A DNA stretch of 64,000 bases from the NCBI GenBank assembly GCA_015179045.1, contig WHUZ01000135.1:50693-114692 (forward strand), read 5' to 3'. Shown here piece after piece: positions 22,462 to 34,345 of this stretch. Positions within the stretch are counted from its first letter, which is position 1; every line of letters begins with the position of its first letter. The translations under genes and the position numbers were made by a program. The DNA comes from Kalaharituber pfeilii. Taxonomy: Eukaryota > Ascomycota > Pezizomycetes > Pezizales > Pezizaceae. The notes beneath the pieces were generated by a model. It had not been told where the DNA came from, made no database searches, and saw only the letters and a list, made by a program, of their open reading frames with translations.

Positions 22462-24000
22462 ATGTCAGCACTGGAAGGCTCATCTGCTGCCCCCTCTTCC
22501 TTGAGGACCTCTCCCTGGAAATGTTGCCAACCTCCATAACGAGTAAGTGAATACTAATACTATATGGATTGCCTGAGCCTGTGAGTGTATAGATCTCCTA
22601 GCAAAAACGTTTTAAGGTAATATATCTACCCCTCTCTTTTAGAGCTAGCAAGACCTGCAAAACACGATAACTCATGTTGCCCAGCTACGGGCAAAAATAA
22701 GTGATCAAATGTTACAGCAGCTAGCATTCTAGCCAGTACTGACTCCGTAACCATAATGACAGCTAGTGCAGCCTTATCGGCCTAACTCGGGCCCTGTGGG
22801 CTCCCCTAGAAGCTTCTTCGTAGGATTTCCTCCGTCAGCTGCTAGCAGTGCTGGTGCTCCTCCTTCTCATATTCCTCCTCGCGGCTACCACCAAGCCCGA
22901 AATCTGACACCTCTCCTCGCAGCTCCTGCCAAGCTCGAAATCCAACACCTCTCTTCACAGCTCCTGCTGAGCCCAAAATTTGATACCTCTCCTCACACCT
23001 CCTGCTGAGCCCGAATTCGATGTCTCCTCTTTACAGCTTCCACTGAGGCCGAGATCTAACATCTTTTCCACCTCCTCGTTGTCGCTATGAGTTAGTTAAT
23101 AGTATGGGGCCTGCCTCTTCCTTCTCCTTCAGCTCCCCCTGCAAAAACCTCTCCTCCAACAAGTTTACTAGGGATGTTAAGGAGCTTGATAACCTTCTTT
23201 TCCTGGTCTAACGATGGATCAGGTCGAACACCTCGACATGTTTACCTTTCACTTGAAGGGCTCTGCCCTTACCTTCTGTCTAAACCCTGCAGCGTCTTAT
23301 CTCACAAGCCGCCTCTCTACTGTGTACGACTCTCTAGGACTCCTCAGCCATTGCTGAGGCTGCTTGAAACATTTAGACATACAAGCAGTGGGAGTAGATT
23401 GTAGAATTTCTTAACTGAAATCAATGCATTCAACGACATGGCAAAGATCCCCAATCCCGTCCTTATTTCCTACATTCTACTAGCATTCCGAAGATGTCCA
23501 GAACCTTCTAACCAGTCATCCTAAGTGTCAAAGCTACTGGAATAAATGGAAGTTTCCATTACTGACACCCTAGGAAATCTTAGGAATAAGCGCTTCACTT
23601 CCTCTACTATCATGACAAATATTACCTCCAGCAGCAACTCTATGATACAGCCACCTCTATCTCCAAAGAACAAGAAGAACATTGACATACCTAAAGCAAT
23701 AATGCAGAAGAAAGGCAACCAATGCAAACCATTATATCAAGTATAGCAAGAGTGGCTATAGAATCACTATATGCTAGAGAAGAAGTGATAGAACTATAGG
23801 GGATGAGAGAAGTGGTAGAAATCCAACTGAAGCCAAAGAAGGAAGACAAAAGGAAAGTAAAATGCCCTAGAGTCACGAATCCACTTTCGACCTAGCCCAA
23901 AGAAGATGAAAATAGACTCTGTCTATCTCATAGGCCGTTAACAGATCTGAGAGGATTACTGAACTGTCTGACTTGGAGTATATGGGGACTCTACTCAGCG
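22462..24000 (+). pseudogene. Element B1 gag
   Basis: Starts at ATG 22462 with MSALEGSSA, matching MSAPEGSSA of Bdel. A candidate intron (GTAAGT at 22543 to TTTTAG at 22642) splits the N-terminus. The proline-rich region about 22780-23060 contains four near-identical CTCCT...AAGCCCGAAAT repeats. The capsid-like segment begins about 23160 (KELDNLLFLV-type). The C-terminus runs SITDTLGNLRNKRFTSSTIM at 23546-23605, in the same position as Bdel. Interrupted by frame changes and stops. Confidence 0.75.
22543..22642 (+). other. Candidate intron in B1 gag
   Basis: GTAAGTGAATACTAATACTA at the start and CCCCTCTCTTTTAG at the end, 100 bp. A CTAAT word lies near the 5' side, which is not the usual branch position. 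B3 has a shorter, different sequence at this point (about 5020-5070). Suggestive only. Confidence 0.3.
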
Positions 24001-24602
24001 TGTACGACTCCTGTCATAGCAACCTCTCCTGTTGAGAAGTAAAATTCAAAACTAGGAAGACTGTTAGGGCTATTGTGGACTGTACGGCCTCTGTACCGAT
24101 TGTTTTGGTCTTGAGGTTTGAGGTCACGAGCAAAACCTGTGATAATTAAGTAAAGTGAGAATTTTTGTGAATACTTCGTTTTCATTTTTATTTTTGTTTT
24201 TATTTTTTTGGTATCCCAGTTCCTGATTCTATTTCTTCTGCTTAGGATTATATGCATTCTATTAGTGTTCTGGGAAACCTGATAAGGTCTCGGATAATTT
24301 TGTTTCATCTTTTGTTTTGAACTCTTACCAAGAGAGAAAGGAATTTGTTTTTGATTTGATGCTAAAGTTATGGATATCAGCAAATATATTATTGATTTAT
24401 CCTAATTAATGACTTTCGATTGATTATGTTAATAGCATTCTGAAGCATAGCATGTTTGATGTCTCTTGTATTTACGTTGATTTGCCTTCTGCTTCTATTC
24501 TTTCTGAAGATTTTGATACTTTGAAGGGGGTGATATTCTGTTGATTGATGTACGTGAGCACTACTTACGATACTCTAATATTTTCTGCTGAACAGGCATG
24601 CC
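24001..24602 (+). pseudogene. Element B1 protease region
   Basis: By position between gag and RT this must hold the aspartic protease. The frame is heavily interrupted and I could not read an Asp-Ser/Thr-Gly box. It aligns to 11000-11685 of B3. Confidence 0.5.
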
Positions 24603-27060
24603 GCTTACTCCCTTACTGAAGCTGGGATCATGAAATCCCTTTTGAAAACCCAAATACGAAGCCTCCTCATGGTCTAGTGTACTTGGAAAGAAGATGAGGC
24701 CCTTCAGAGGTATATCAATGAAGACTTACCAACAGGGAAGATACGAAGGTCAAGGTCGAAAAGCAGCTTTACTGATTTTTTCAGAAGAAAGATGGGTCCC
24801 TTCAACTGTACGTTGATTATAGGGTATTAAACAAACTCAGTATTCTGAACAAACACCCTTTGCCCATAACGTTGGAACTCCTTGAAAAGACCCAAGACGG
24901 TAAATGGTTTACCAAACTTGATCTTAAGGATGGTTACAACCTCATACAAATTAAGTCAGGCGATGAACGGCGACTATCAAACATATCCAAAGGCCTATTT
25001 GAAGTATATAAGTACATAGTGATACCTTTCGGACTCATCAATACACCTGCTTCCTTCCAAGAAATAATGGATAAGATCCTTATTGATGGAGTTGTTTAGT
25101 ACTAGAATGACATCTTAATCTATGAAGGCAAAACCAAACGAGACTATTAAAGGATAAGTAGAAGAAGTACTCACTAAAGTTGAGCAAACATGAGCTCACG
25201 GTCAAGCTGGCTAAGTACAAGTGCCATGTGCATGAAACCATGTTCTTTGGTTATTTTATTAATAGCCTCAAAGTTAAGATAGACCTAACCAAACTCTCTA
25301 CCGTTCGTGACTGGCCACAGCCAAAGAAGAAAGAGGTACAAGCCTTTCTAGGCTTGGCAAACTACTACCACTGATTCTTTCTCATTTATTACTGCCAATT
25401 TAATTTACTTCACTACAACCTGACCGCTTATAAGCCTTGACCAGAGACATACCCTTTATTTGGGTGGCATAGAGCAGTGAGCTGCTTTTATAGAAAGACA
25501 AGTTCATGAGTACTCCCATACTGCAATAGTTCAATCAATCCCTGCCTACAATTGTGAAACCGACTACTCAGACCAGTCACTCGCTAGCGTCTTGAGCCTA
25601 AGCATGACGTTACTGAAACTATAATCCTTTACCCATGTGATTACTACTCCCGAATACTGACCCCTGCTGAATGAAACTACTCTATCTATGACAATGAACT
25701 ACTGGCAATCTTCAATTCCCTATATAAGAATAGCTATTGGGAATTAAATTCACCGTCCTCACTGATCACCACACACTACAGTACCTCATCACCAAATAAC
25801 ACCTCAACAGCCAGCAATCCAACTAGAGCCAGAAACTTTCCGAATTTGATTACGTCAGCCTAATAGCAAAGCTAATGCCCTCTCACGATAAACTGGCAAT
25901 GCCACCTCTGGCAGCATCGAACAGCTATTCAAGGATAGACAATACTGGTTGACAAAGAGGCAGGTGAAGTATAAGACATATGGACTGATATCTCTGGAGT
26001 CATCTGTGATGAATGAGTAAGGAATAATACTAGGTCTTATAGTACTCGAACCATATTGACTAGAAGTATTATGATAATGATGATGCTACGACAGTAACAT
26101 AACTCAACACTGAGGTATGTACTGAATATAGGAACTCCTCTCTTAGAACTTCTACTAGAACGGCTGGAAAAAACCAAGTGGCCAATTATGTCACCAGTTG
26201 TACAGCCTGCCTGAAGGCTAAAGCTAGCCAATATTCGAGGCAAACTAGACTTATGCCAATACCTACTAGTATAGAGTCTTGAAGGAGATAGCTATAGACT
26301 TTGTCGCAGAACTACCTGAACTCGAGGGCTTTAATGCTATTATCATAGACTGATTCACTAAAATGCAATACTATATACTAGTAAAAAATACTTGAACAAC
26401 TCGAGACATCACTGATATCATCGACATCGCTAATATATTCATCAATATTATTTTCAGGCAATTTAGTCTACCCTGCCACACTATCTCTGACTATGGACTA
26501 CAATTTGCCTTAGCCCTCTGGAAAGATATTATATCGAAACTTGATGTAAAACTCTGACTCAGTACCACTCACCACCCCAGACCGACAGACTCTCTGAATA
26601 TGCAATACAAACTCCCAAACAGTATCTTCGCATCTACTGCTATGACCGACAGAAGCGATAAGTAACTTAGCTACTCCTGGCTAAGTTCGCTTACAACTGT
26701 ATTGCTATATTGACCTATAATTATAGCCCTTTTGCTCTTTATATAAATTCGATTCTAAAGTATATACCTCTCAGATGACAATGCTTATGCCTCCTCGGTA
26801 CTGAAAGAAAGCCTTTTTGAGAATGACTTGAACCCCAAAAAATGAAGATCAATGATGACAATGAGCTCTTCTTCGAACTTGATCACGTTGTTGTTTCGAA
26901 ATGTATTAATAAGGTAAAAAAGCACCGAATTTATTGGCAGGGCTATGGCAATGATGATACTTGGAAACCAATTGAAAATCTATAAAGATCATTGGAATCT
27001 GTTAGAGAGTTCCACAACTGATATCCAAGAAAACCACTCTTCAGCCTAATAAAGTATCGA
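24603..27060 (+). pseudogene. Element B1 pol: RT, RNase H, integrase, chromodomain
   Basis: RT is open at 24860-25099: PITLELLEKTQDGKWFTKLD, LKDGYNLIQIKSGDE and VIPFGLINTPASFQEIMD. The catalytic box reads Y*NDILIYEGK (about 25097-25130), with a stop and one Asp changed to Asn. The palm and thumb continue at 25180-25374 with ETMFFGYFINSLKVKIDLTK, DWPQPKKKEVQAFLGLANYY. RNase H lies about 25500-25900. Integrase is about 26040-26760, with AYDFVAELPE-like sequence near 26300 and SDYGLQF about 26490. The chromodomain reads DHVVVSKCINKVKKHRIYWQ then GYGNDDTWKPIENL, about 26880-26985. Confidence 0.9.
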
Positions 27061-27498
27061 TAGCTACAGCTAGACTACTTGGATAATATTTGATATGAGT
27101 ACCTTTTCCTTATGAAGACTTTTTCTTACTAGGTTTTGTCTTTAGGAAGGTTTTTACTGGCCTCACTGACTTGACCTTTGATATGAGTACCTTTACTAGC
27201 CTCACTGACTCAACTCTTTGACATAAGTACTTTTTCCTTACAAAGACTTTTTCCCACTGGGTTTTGTCTTCAGGAAGGTTTTTATGGGCCTTACTGACTC
27301 GACCCGAATGAGTGCAATAGATATACCAGTCTCACCGTCGGCCACAGATGATTGAAAATCTGTGAGGGGCCTTGCGTATAAGGTATGCCGATAATTGCAT
27401 TAGCCACTTTTTACTTCCTAAATAGAAGCTAATGTACATTGCTCACAACTGAGTAGTTTATTTACTTTTGAGTGATTGTCAGTCGGGACGACTACCCT
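27061..27498 (+). other. B1 3' untranslated region
   Basis: Non-coding stretch between the chromodomain and polypurine tract. It contains a degenerate tandem repeat of GAGTACCTTTTCCTTA then AAGACTTTTTC and GGGTTTTGTCTT, about 150 bp per unit, at about 27095-27305. The same words recur near 52850 in B4. Confidence 0.65.
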
Positions 27499-27512
27499 AG
27501 AATGGGGGGTAA
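27499..27512 (+). other. Polypurine tract of B1
   Basis: AGAATGGGGGGTAA immediately precedes the 3' LTR at 27513, the expected plus-strand primer. Confidence 0.85.
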
Positions 27513-28145
27513 TATTATAGCTAAGGTGAGACTTACGCGACCCGTGGAATACTTACCCTGAATACTGATACTGCTTGAGCGGACTGATCACCTATTAGGC
27601 TTGGAATTCATTTTTGTCTGAATAGGAAAGTGCTAAGGAAGTGTGTGTTGTCGATTAATCGTATAATCTCTAGATTACTCATATACTCTACATGCACTCA
27701 GCTGATTAAAAGTTAATATATACATACATGCACTAGTATATAATATTATCTTACATCTATACTATTTTTGCATATTTTTGTTATATGTGCCTATTATTAC
27801 CAGTATTAGTATTGATAAGAAATTGCTATGTTACTAGTCATTTATTCATTTGTTAACTAGTTATGTATGACTGCGCTGAAGTCTATATAAGCGCCAGCTG
27901 GCACTAGTATAGTTAAAAGAATTAAGATACTAGCGGTGTTCTAAGTTCTCTATAGCTCTGAACCTATTGTTCTCTTACTATGTCTATGAACTACTCTGCT
28001 CTACTATGCATCCCACGCCCAGTAGCTGCTCTTTCAGCCCGCTATATATATGCCTTTATAGCCATTCCAGTCTGCCATATACACCCCTTAGCCATAATAC
28101 CTATCCTCTGGGTCCAGCGTAGCTGAGCCCCTTATGCCTGTAACA
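27513..28145 (+). repeat. 3' LTR of B1 (633 bp)
   Basis: TATTATAGCTAAGGTGAGAC to GCCTGTAACA, same length as the 5' LTR. Differences from the 5' LTR are mainly transitions. Confidence 0.92.
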
Positions 28146-29026
28146 AGAGTAGCAAGCTACTTTTATAGAACTTTATGACAAGTATATTAGTATCTCTATA
28201 CTATAACAGTTTGATCAATTCCTGCTGATAATTATAAAATTAACTGCTTAGACTAGACACTTGCTGGTATCTTGAGCTTAAGAATGATGTTACTACTCTT
28301 TATCTCTATAAGTACCACTCCTAACTACTAACTCTTACTAAATAAAACTATCTCTATCTATGATAATAAACTTCTAACAATCCTTGAGTATATAAACATA
28401 GAATAGAGCTATTGGAAACTCTGTTCACCATCTTCACTAACCACCATATACATTACTACCAAATAATATTTTAATAGCCAACAAGCTAACTAGAGCTGAC
28501 TTTCTAAATTTGATTATGAAACCCTAATAGTAAAGTAGATACTCTCTTATAAACTAATGAAGTACAAAAGGTGTAAACTAATATCTCTAGAGTCAATAGT
28601 GATAAATAGGTGAGGAATAATGATAGGCTAGGTACTTAAACTATATTTGAAATAATAATAACAATGCTATAATAATAATATAGCTCGATACTAGGATATA
28701 TATCAAACTTCTTTCTCAAAACTTCTACTAGGACAGCTGAAAAGCCTAAGTAGCTAATTATATTACTGGTTTTGCAGCCTGCTTGAAGGCTAAAGCTGAC
28801 TAATATTTGAGATAAACTAGACTTATAGCAATACCTACTAGTATGAAGCTTTAGAAGGAGATAGCTATAGACTTTGTTGTAGAACTACCAAGGGCTTCAA
28901 AACTATTTCAATTATTACAAACTAGTTTACTAAAATATAGTGTTATACTATATGCTAGTAAAAAATACTTAGATGACTTAAGATATTGTTAACACCTTTA
29001 ATAATATTCTTAAGCAATTTGGTTTA
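28146..29026 (+). pseudogene. Element B3 RNase H/integrase fragment
   Basis: Continues B3 after B1: AGCAAGCTACTTTTATAGAA matches B1 at about 25467. It runs through RNase H into integrase (AIDFVVELPRASKL-like near 28868-28900) and ends GCAATTTGGTTTA. There it is cut by the Z terminus of the E composite at 29027 next to a TA. Confidence 0.8.
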
Positions 29027-29165
29027 CATCAGGAAGAAAGGAAGTTTGCACCCTCAGCGCCACAAGCGCCACAACGCTGGGGCACTAAGGCACAAACTCG
29101 ACTCCACAACACTCTACTCTAGCTTCACGCGTCACAAATATATGAGTTTGTACTACTGTGTCCTC
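29027..29165 (-). repeat. E2 Z-terminus block
   Basis: CATCAGGAAGAAAGGAAGTT then TGCACCCTCAGCGCC. It is inverted relative to E1's right end. It retains several CpG sites, so it is less RIPed than the B3 host. Confidence 0.75.
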
Positions 29166-29490
29166 AATGTGTAGGGTGCAGTTGACTTAATAGGCCTTAT
29201 TGATAATGTAGATGATCTAATAGGTCTCTTTATAATGCCGGTTGTCTGGTGAGTCTTATTGATAATGCTGGTTACCTAGTGAGTCTTATTAATAATGCAG
29301 GCGACCTAATAGACCTCTTTATAATACTGATCACTTGGTGAGTCTGATTGATAACCCTGATTACCTAGTGAGTGTTATTAATAATACAGGTCACCTAGTG
29401 AGTTTTGCTAGTAACGCACGTAAGCTGGTAGATGTCGTTGAGCATGTTGTTGACATGATTAGGCTCGTTGGGGGCGCACTGTGACTGTAG
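29166..29490 (-). repeat. E2 satellite 6 array (about 60 bp units)
   Basis: Inverted form of the array at 9903-10200, with units such as TAATAATGCAGGTCACCTAG then TGAGT, and GATGTCGTTGAGCATGTTG. About five units. Confidence 0.75.
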
Positions 29491-29494
29491 TACT

Positions 29495-29680
29495 ATGTTG
29501 TCAATTCTGTTTACATATTCTCAAGTATTCTCAATTTGGTATATAGAATTATTTATTTATTTCTAGCCATCATAATAGATACAGGTACCCTTTCACTGCC
29601 TCTCCATGCCATAGCACTCCAATGCATCTTCATAGATTAAGCTTTCCATATCTCCTACCGCAGAGGCAGGCCTACCATAG
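29495..29680 (-). other. E2 core segment
   Basis: Inverted core, with CTATTATGATGGCTAGAAAT-type sequence and a degenerate palindrome (AATTTGGTATATAGAATT near 29533-29550). Matches 9700-9900. Confidence 0.55.
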
Positions 29681-29689
29681 CTGTTAAAT

Positions 29690-30467
29690 TAAACTCATTC
29701 TGCTATTTTTGTGCTGTTACAAGAGCCCTATGGTAGCTGTTAGATTTAGCTCAAGTTTATACATGTTGCGATATTGAAAGAGATCTGACATATCTATGAA
29801 ATTGACCTCCTTGTGCCATTGTGATATTGTTAATTGCACCCTATGTATGTATTAGATTCAGCTCATATTCACAAATCTCACGACATTGAAAGGGACCCGC
29901 TATACCTATGAAATTGCACTCATTATGCCATTCTCATACCGTTCAAAAGGCACTACGGTACCTGTCAGATTCAGCTCATATTCATATATCTTGTGACGTT
30001 GAAAGGGACCCGCTCTACCTGTATACTGAGCTCTCATTGCTATACTCATATATCTTGTGACGTTGAAAGGGACCCACCATACCTATGACATTGACCTCAT
30101 TCTGCCATTCTCGTGTAGTCGATTTAGCCCTATGATACATATCAGATTCAGCTCATATTTACACATTTCGATATTGACAAGGACCCACTATACCTGTAAA
30201 TTGAGCTAATTTTATAACATCTTATGCTAGCGGAAGAGCCCTACAATATTATATTAATCTCATGGCCATATATTATGCTGTAGATAAAGGCCTACCATAC
30301 CTGTGAAATTGAACTCTTCCTGCCATTCTCGTACTGTCGAAAGAGCCCTGCAGTAGATGTCAATGTCAGTTTGAGCTGCTGCTAACCAATCTCACAACTC
30401 TGAACCGGACCCCCTATACCTGTAAATTCAGCTCACATTGCCATATCTCATACCGGGCCCTAGGATA
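29690..30467 (-). repeat. E2 satellite 5 array, part 1
   Basis: Inverted about 113-bp dimer units (CATTCTGCCATTCTCGTG, GGGACCCGCTATACC). The array is split by insertion of E3 at 30468 and continues at 36097. Confidence 0.8.
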
Positions 30468-30842
30468 CATCAGCAAAAAATAGGTTGCGTCACAATACGG
30501 CACTCAGTGCCACAACACACAGTTTGTGCCCTAACCACCCTAACTATTTCATGCATTCCTGACCTCATTGTCATACAACAGTCATGCTCTATACTTTCTG
30601 GCCTTCTGACTTTTGCCACTCTCATACCCTATGAAATCAGTTTTTTATCTTGGTATGCCCCTGGCATCACAAAATCTAGTTTTACGCCCTCAGCATATAT
30701 AATGCAAGTAATCTTGCTGCTGGTGCCACAATGTGCTCAAGTTCTCCATTGCATCCACAATGTAAGTAATCCTGCCACTGACATCCTAATGTACTCAACA
30801 TGTTCAAAATATCCTTCATTTCATTTGCGCACTCAATATACT

Positions 30843-32230
30843 TTTTTTTTTTTTTTTTAATACTCGTATGCTACCCAATGGGCTATGGTAAGGGTCTTTA
30901 TTAATGAAAAAACAAATACTAATAAAACTAATACAACTATCAACCTAAATACATGTGGTACCCACAGACTGCTCCATAATACAAGTGGCACCCAGTATGA
31001 TCCCTACTTCTGTCTCCTCTTCGACTCATACTGGACTGACTTATACCACTATCCACTAAGCCTCACCTTCTCGACATCTATCTCTCTTCTCAGATAAATC
31101 ACCACTGAACTAGTTTTCTTACCTTCCTTCTCCGGCACATTCCTCTTCCTCAGCCAGTGAATCCCCTTCATCTTTCCTACCTCCTTATTCGTGGCTTCTA
31201 ACTACTGTTTGATCTTCCTAGATTCTTCCTCAATATAATACCATATACCATAATGCTGACTTTTCTCCTAGTATTGGCATCGAGTGTAGTTAGTAGAGAG
31301 ATAGTAGTGGTGGGGCCCTTCTAAGTGTTTTCCCCATGGTGCCGATAAGCTTTTTCTTGAGTCGGAAGCTTAGCTCTTCCCTTTAGGCTGTTGGAGGGTT
31401 TTGGTGGTAGGATGGGAGTTTTTGATGGTGGTAGTGCCCTAACCCTCTATAGAGTAAGACTACATAGACTCCGTGGCCCTCTGACAAAAACTGAAGCCCC
31501 TAGCAAAATTCACAGTATTATCATATACGGGATAGTATTGAGAAAGGATTTGGAAAATGTATGACGATAGCTGGCGACAGTGAATAAAAACCTAAAAAAG
31601 ATTGTTGGGATCCGATGGCTCAGGAAGAAGGAAATACTAATCGGAGAGGGCAAGAAGGTTAGCTCTATACTTGTATACTTAGAGGATCATACAGACACAG
31701 ATAGGGTGTGACTCGAAGGAAGATAGCTCAAAGCAAGCCAATACGAAGCTGAGAGAGGACGGAGATAAATGCGACTGCTGGCCATATTTCCTATAGCACA
31801 GTGAGAACTGCAGGCCCCATGTATTTAAGTTTTAGCTTAGTCTTTCTTTTTTTCTAATAAACCCTTGCCATAGCTCATAGGGTAGTATGCAAGTATTAAT
31901 ATTAAAAAAAAAAAAAAATGGCAGTAGTGCTGATGCTGATAGTTCCGGTGGTGGTAATAGTGTCAGCATCAGTGGTGCTACCGTAGATGATACAATCTTT
32001 TTGGCCTCCTCATTGCTGAGTCGGTGCTTGATCTCGTATGTTTTATTGAGAGTTGGAGCCTTCCTCTTTCTTTGCTTCATGCTGGGGCCAGCTGGTGTCT
32101 GTGGCAGTGGTGGTGGTGGTAGTGGTGCCGGACTAAATGGCTTCGTATGAACTGCCATAATTGGGCTGAACCCCAATCCCTTACTTGGGCGCTGGAAATA
32201 TTCTCCTTGCTAGTAAGGTTTCTTGTCATT
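30843..32230 (-). pseudogene. L1 LINE-like ORF relic, E3 left arm
   Basis: Minus-strand copy of the E1 L1 relic: poly(T) at 30841-30857 marks its A tail, with AATAAAGACCCTTACCATAG just upstream on the minus strand. The N-terminal part 31832-32176 is open and shows TPAGPSMKQRKRKAPTLNKT, YEIKHRLSNEEAKKIVSS and a Pro/Ser-rich tail. The frame is interrupted by retroposon L2 at 31439-31917. The plus-strand open frame at 31887-32150 is its shadow. Confidence 0.6.
31439..31917 (+). mobile_element. L2 retroposon, E3 left arm (479 bp)
   Basis: Ends in poly(A) 31904-31918 preceded by AATAAACCCTTGCCATAGCT. Imperfect 14-bp duplications ATGGTGGTAGTGCC (31425-31438) and ATGGCAGTAGTGCT (31918-31931). It carries a relic related to the L1 C-terminus (IYGIVLRKDLENV, RIRWLRKKEILIGEGKKVSS). 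L2 is therefore a 5'-truncated copy of a second LINE-like family. Confidence 0.8.
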
Positions 32231-32239
32231 TTCTCATTA

Positions 32240-32450
32240 TGCAAAGAAACCATGGAACGACTGTAGCTCTATGGTTTCTTGACATAGGTGCTATATATCT
32301 CATACTATGACCGCCTCATAGTTTCTTGGCATAGGCACTATACATTTCATGATGTTTTTTTTTTTTTTTTTTTTTTTTTACATCACAGAACCCTACTTGC
32401 AGTGCCAAGCCATGGCAGAGATTTCCTGATGTTGAAAAAAACTCACCAAT
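32240..32450 (-). mobile_element. Hairpin repeat and truncated L4 tail, E3 left arm
   Basis: ATTATGCAAAGAAACCATGG... TATGGTTTCTTGACATAGG hairpin repeats (32236-32350) abut a 25-base T run (32355-32379). That run is followed by ACATCACAGAACCCTACTTG then CAGTGCCAAGCCATGGC. On the minus strand the latter is an about 60-nt poly(A)-tailed retroposon end (L4). The mirror copy is at 34150-34340. Confidence 0.6.
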
Positions 32451-32454
32451 GAGT

Positions 32455-33765
32455 CACTATACCTGTAATATTGACCTCATTCTGCCATTCTCATGTCATC
32501 GATTGGGCCCTATGGTAAATGTCAGATTCAGCTTATATTCACACATCTCGCGATATTGATAGGGGCCTGCTATACTAGTTAATACAGCTCATTGTGCAGC
32601 ATTTCGGGCTGTCGAGTGAGACCTGTTGATATGTATGAGTAAGAAGGATAAAGAAGCATGAAGAAGGATAACAAAGTATGAAGAAGGATGAAGAAGCACC
32701 ATAAAAAGTGACTCCTAAATGGATTCCTAAATTGACTCCTGAATTGAATCTGGAATTGACTCCTAAATTGACTCTGGAATTGACTCCTGAATTGACTCTA
32801 GAATTGACTACTGAATTGACTCCTGAATTGACTCCTAAATTGACTTCTGAATTCAATATCCAAGTAGGGACAATTCTTATAGTGTCAACATGCCAGCTGG
32901 AACTAGATTGATCAACAACTTGTGCTATGCCTAGTCTGATTGTATTATGCCACCTTGGTAGTCTGGTTGCTATTGGGAGCTATTCTAGCTAGCCTATGGG
33001 ATTACAGCAGACAGCTGAAATGGTTTGAGTGACCTCATCAGCACTGAATTTATTAACCTATCTGAGACCCAATAGGGGCCCAAGCGACCTCACTAGCACT
33101 CAATTCAGTAACTCAAGGGACCCACCTGGAAGCTTAAGGTGAAATGGTCTAAGTGACCTTATTAGTGCTAAATTTAGCAACCTATACGAGACACAATGGA
33201 GCCTAAGTGATTTCACTAGTACTCAATTCAGTAACCTAAGAGAGAGCTCAAGCAACCTAGAAGTAAGCTAGTGTATAGCAGACTCCACCCCTTTTCAGCA
33301 CCAGAAACCTGATTCCAATTCCGTAATATACTAACTAGGGCAGTTCAGGCATGCTGCGATATTTCCTAATTGAGTTAATGAACTATCTTAGTCACATGCA
33401 TGAGATATGGAATTGTAGAACACATTGAGCATATTGAGCATGTTAAGCATGTTGAGCACGTTGAGTACGCACATGAGATGTAGGACATACTGTATTAGGT
33501 ACATTGAGCATGTTGAGCATGTTGAGCATGTACATGAAATATTAAATATATTGCATACACATGAGCATAGTAAGTATATTAAGTATATTGAGAATGTTAA
33601 GTATACGCATATGAGATATATAATACATGAGGTGTACAATATATTATTAGGCATATTGCGTATGCTTATGAGATGTAGGTATATTAAGTATAGTCAGTAT
33701 GTTGTATATGCGCACATGAAATGTAGGATATATTGGATACATTAAGCATGTTGAGTACCACCGAT
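32455..33765 (-). repeat. E3 spacer: inverted satellites 5, 4, 3, 2, 1
   Basis: In order: about 1.5 units of satellite 5 (32455-32620), CTTC-type array (32640-32700), about twelve 12-bp units TGACTCCTGAAT (32710-32855), 56-bp repeats (32985-33260) and CTCAACATG minisatellite (33420-33760). The open frames NSGVNSRVN and KYIKYIENVKY are repeat by-products. Confidence 0.8.
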
Positions 33766-34139
33766 AACAACCATCTTAAGATGAGCATTTGGAAGTGACT
33801 CCACAACTATAATATCCCACTCACTGAAATCTACATAGATCGAAAGCGTTTAGTGAGCTGAGTCCTTTGATCTAATTCTTATTCTCAAATACCCGACAGT
33901 GCGAATTTCCCTCATGGGGTAGCAGTTATAGCTTCCCATCGGTTGTGGCTAAGTGTGTGGAGGCTGTGAGGATAATGTGTGCAATTTATATATATGATGA
34001 GTCCCTTTTAACATCATGAGATGTGTGAATATGAGCTGAATCTGACACTTGCTATAGGGCCTAATCGATGATACGAGAATGACAGAATGAGGTTAATATC
34101 ATAGGTATGGTGACTCATTGGTGAGTCTCTTTCAACATC

Positions 34140-34345
34140 AGGAAATCCCTGCTATGGCTTGGTGCTGCAAGCGGGGTTCTATGATGTAAAAAAAAAAAAA
34201 AAAAAAAAACATTATGAAATGTATAGTGCATATGCCAAGAAACCATGAGGCGGCTGTAGCATAAAATGTATAGTACTTATGCTAAGAAACCATAGAGCTA
34301 CAGCCGCTCTATAGTTTCTTAGCATGATAAGAAGATAACAAGAAA
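34140..34345 (+). mobile_element. L4 tail and hairpin repeat, E3 right arm
   Basis: GCTATGGCTTGGTGCTGCAA then GCGGGGTTCTATGATGT and A22 (34188-34209) is the L4 end. It is followed by GCTAAGAAACCATAGAGC, a short loop, and GCTCTATAGTTTCTTAGC (34292-34334). That forms an 18-bp stem with one G-T/C-A-type mismatch. Confidence 0.65.

Larger units (their letters stand above)
21793..28145 (+). mobile_element. Element B1: full-length Ty3/gypsy, 6353 bp
   Basis: Two LTRs of identical length (633 bp) enclose gag to chromodomain. A perfect 5-bp duplication AGAGT sits at 21788-21792 and 28146-28150. It landed in the RT gene of its older relative B3, whose sequence continues on both sides. RIP load is lower than in B3 but stops remain in every domain. 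Confidence 0.95.

Noticed and set aside
32575..32911. NSGVNSRVN-type repeat protein
   Set aside because: A translation of the 12-bp array; unit number and frame vary between copies and both strands are open.
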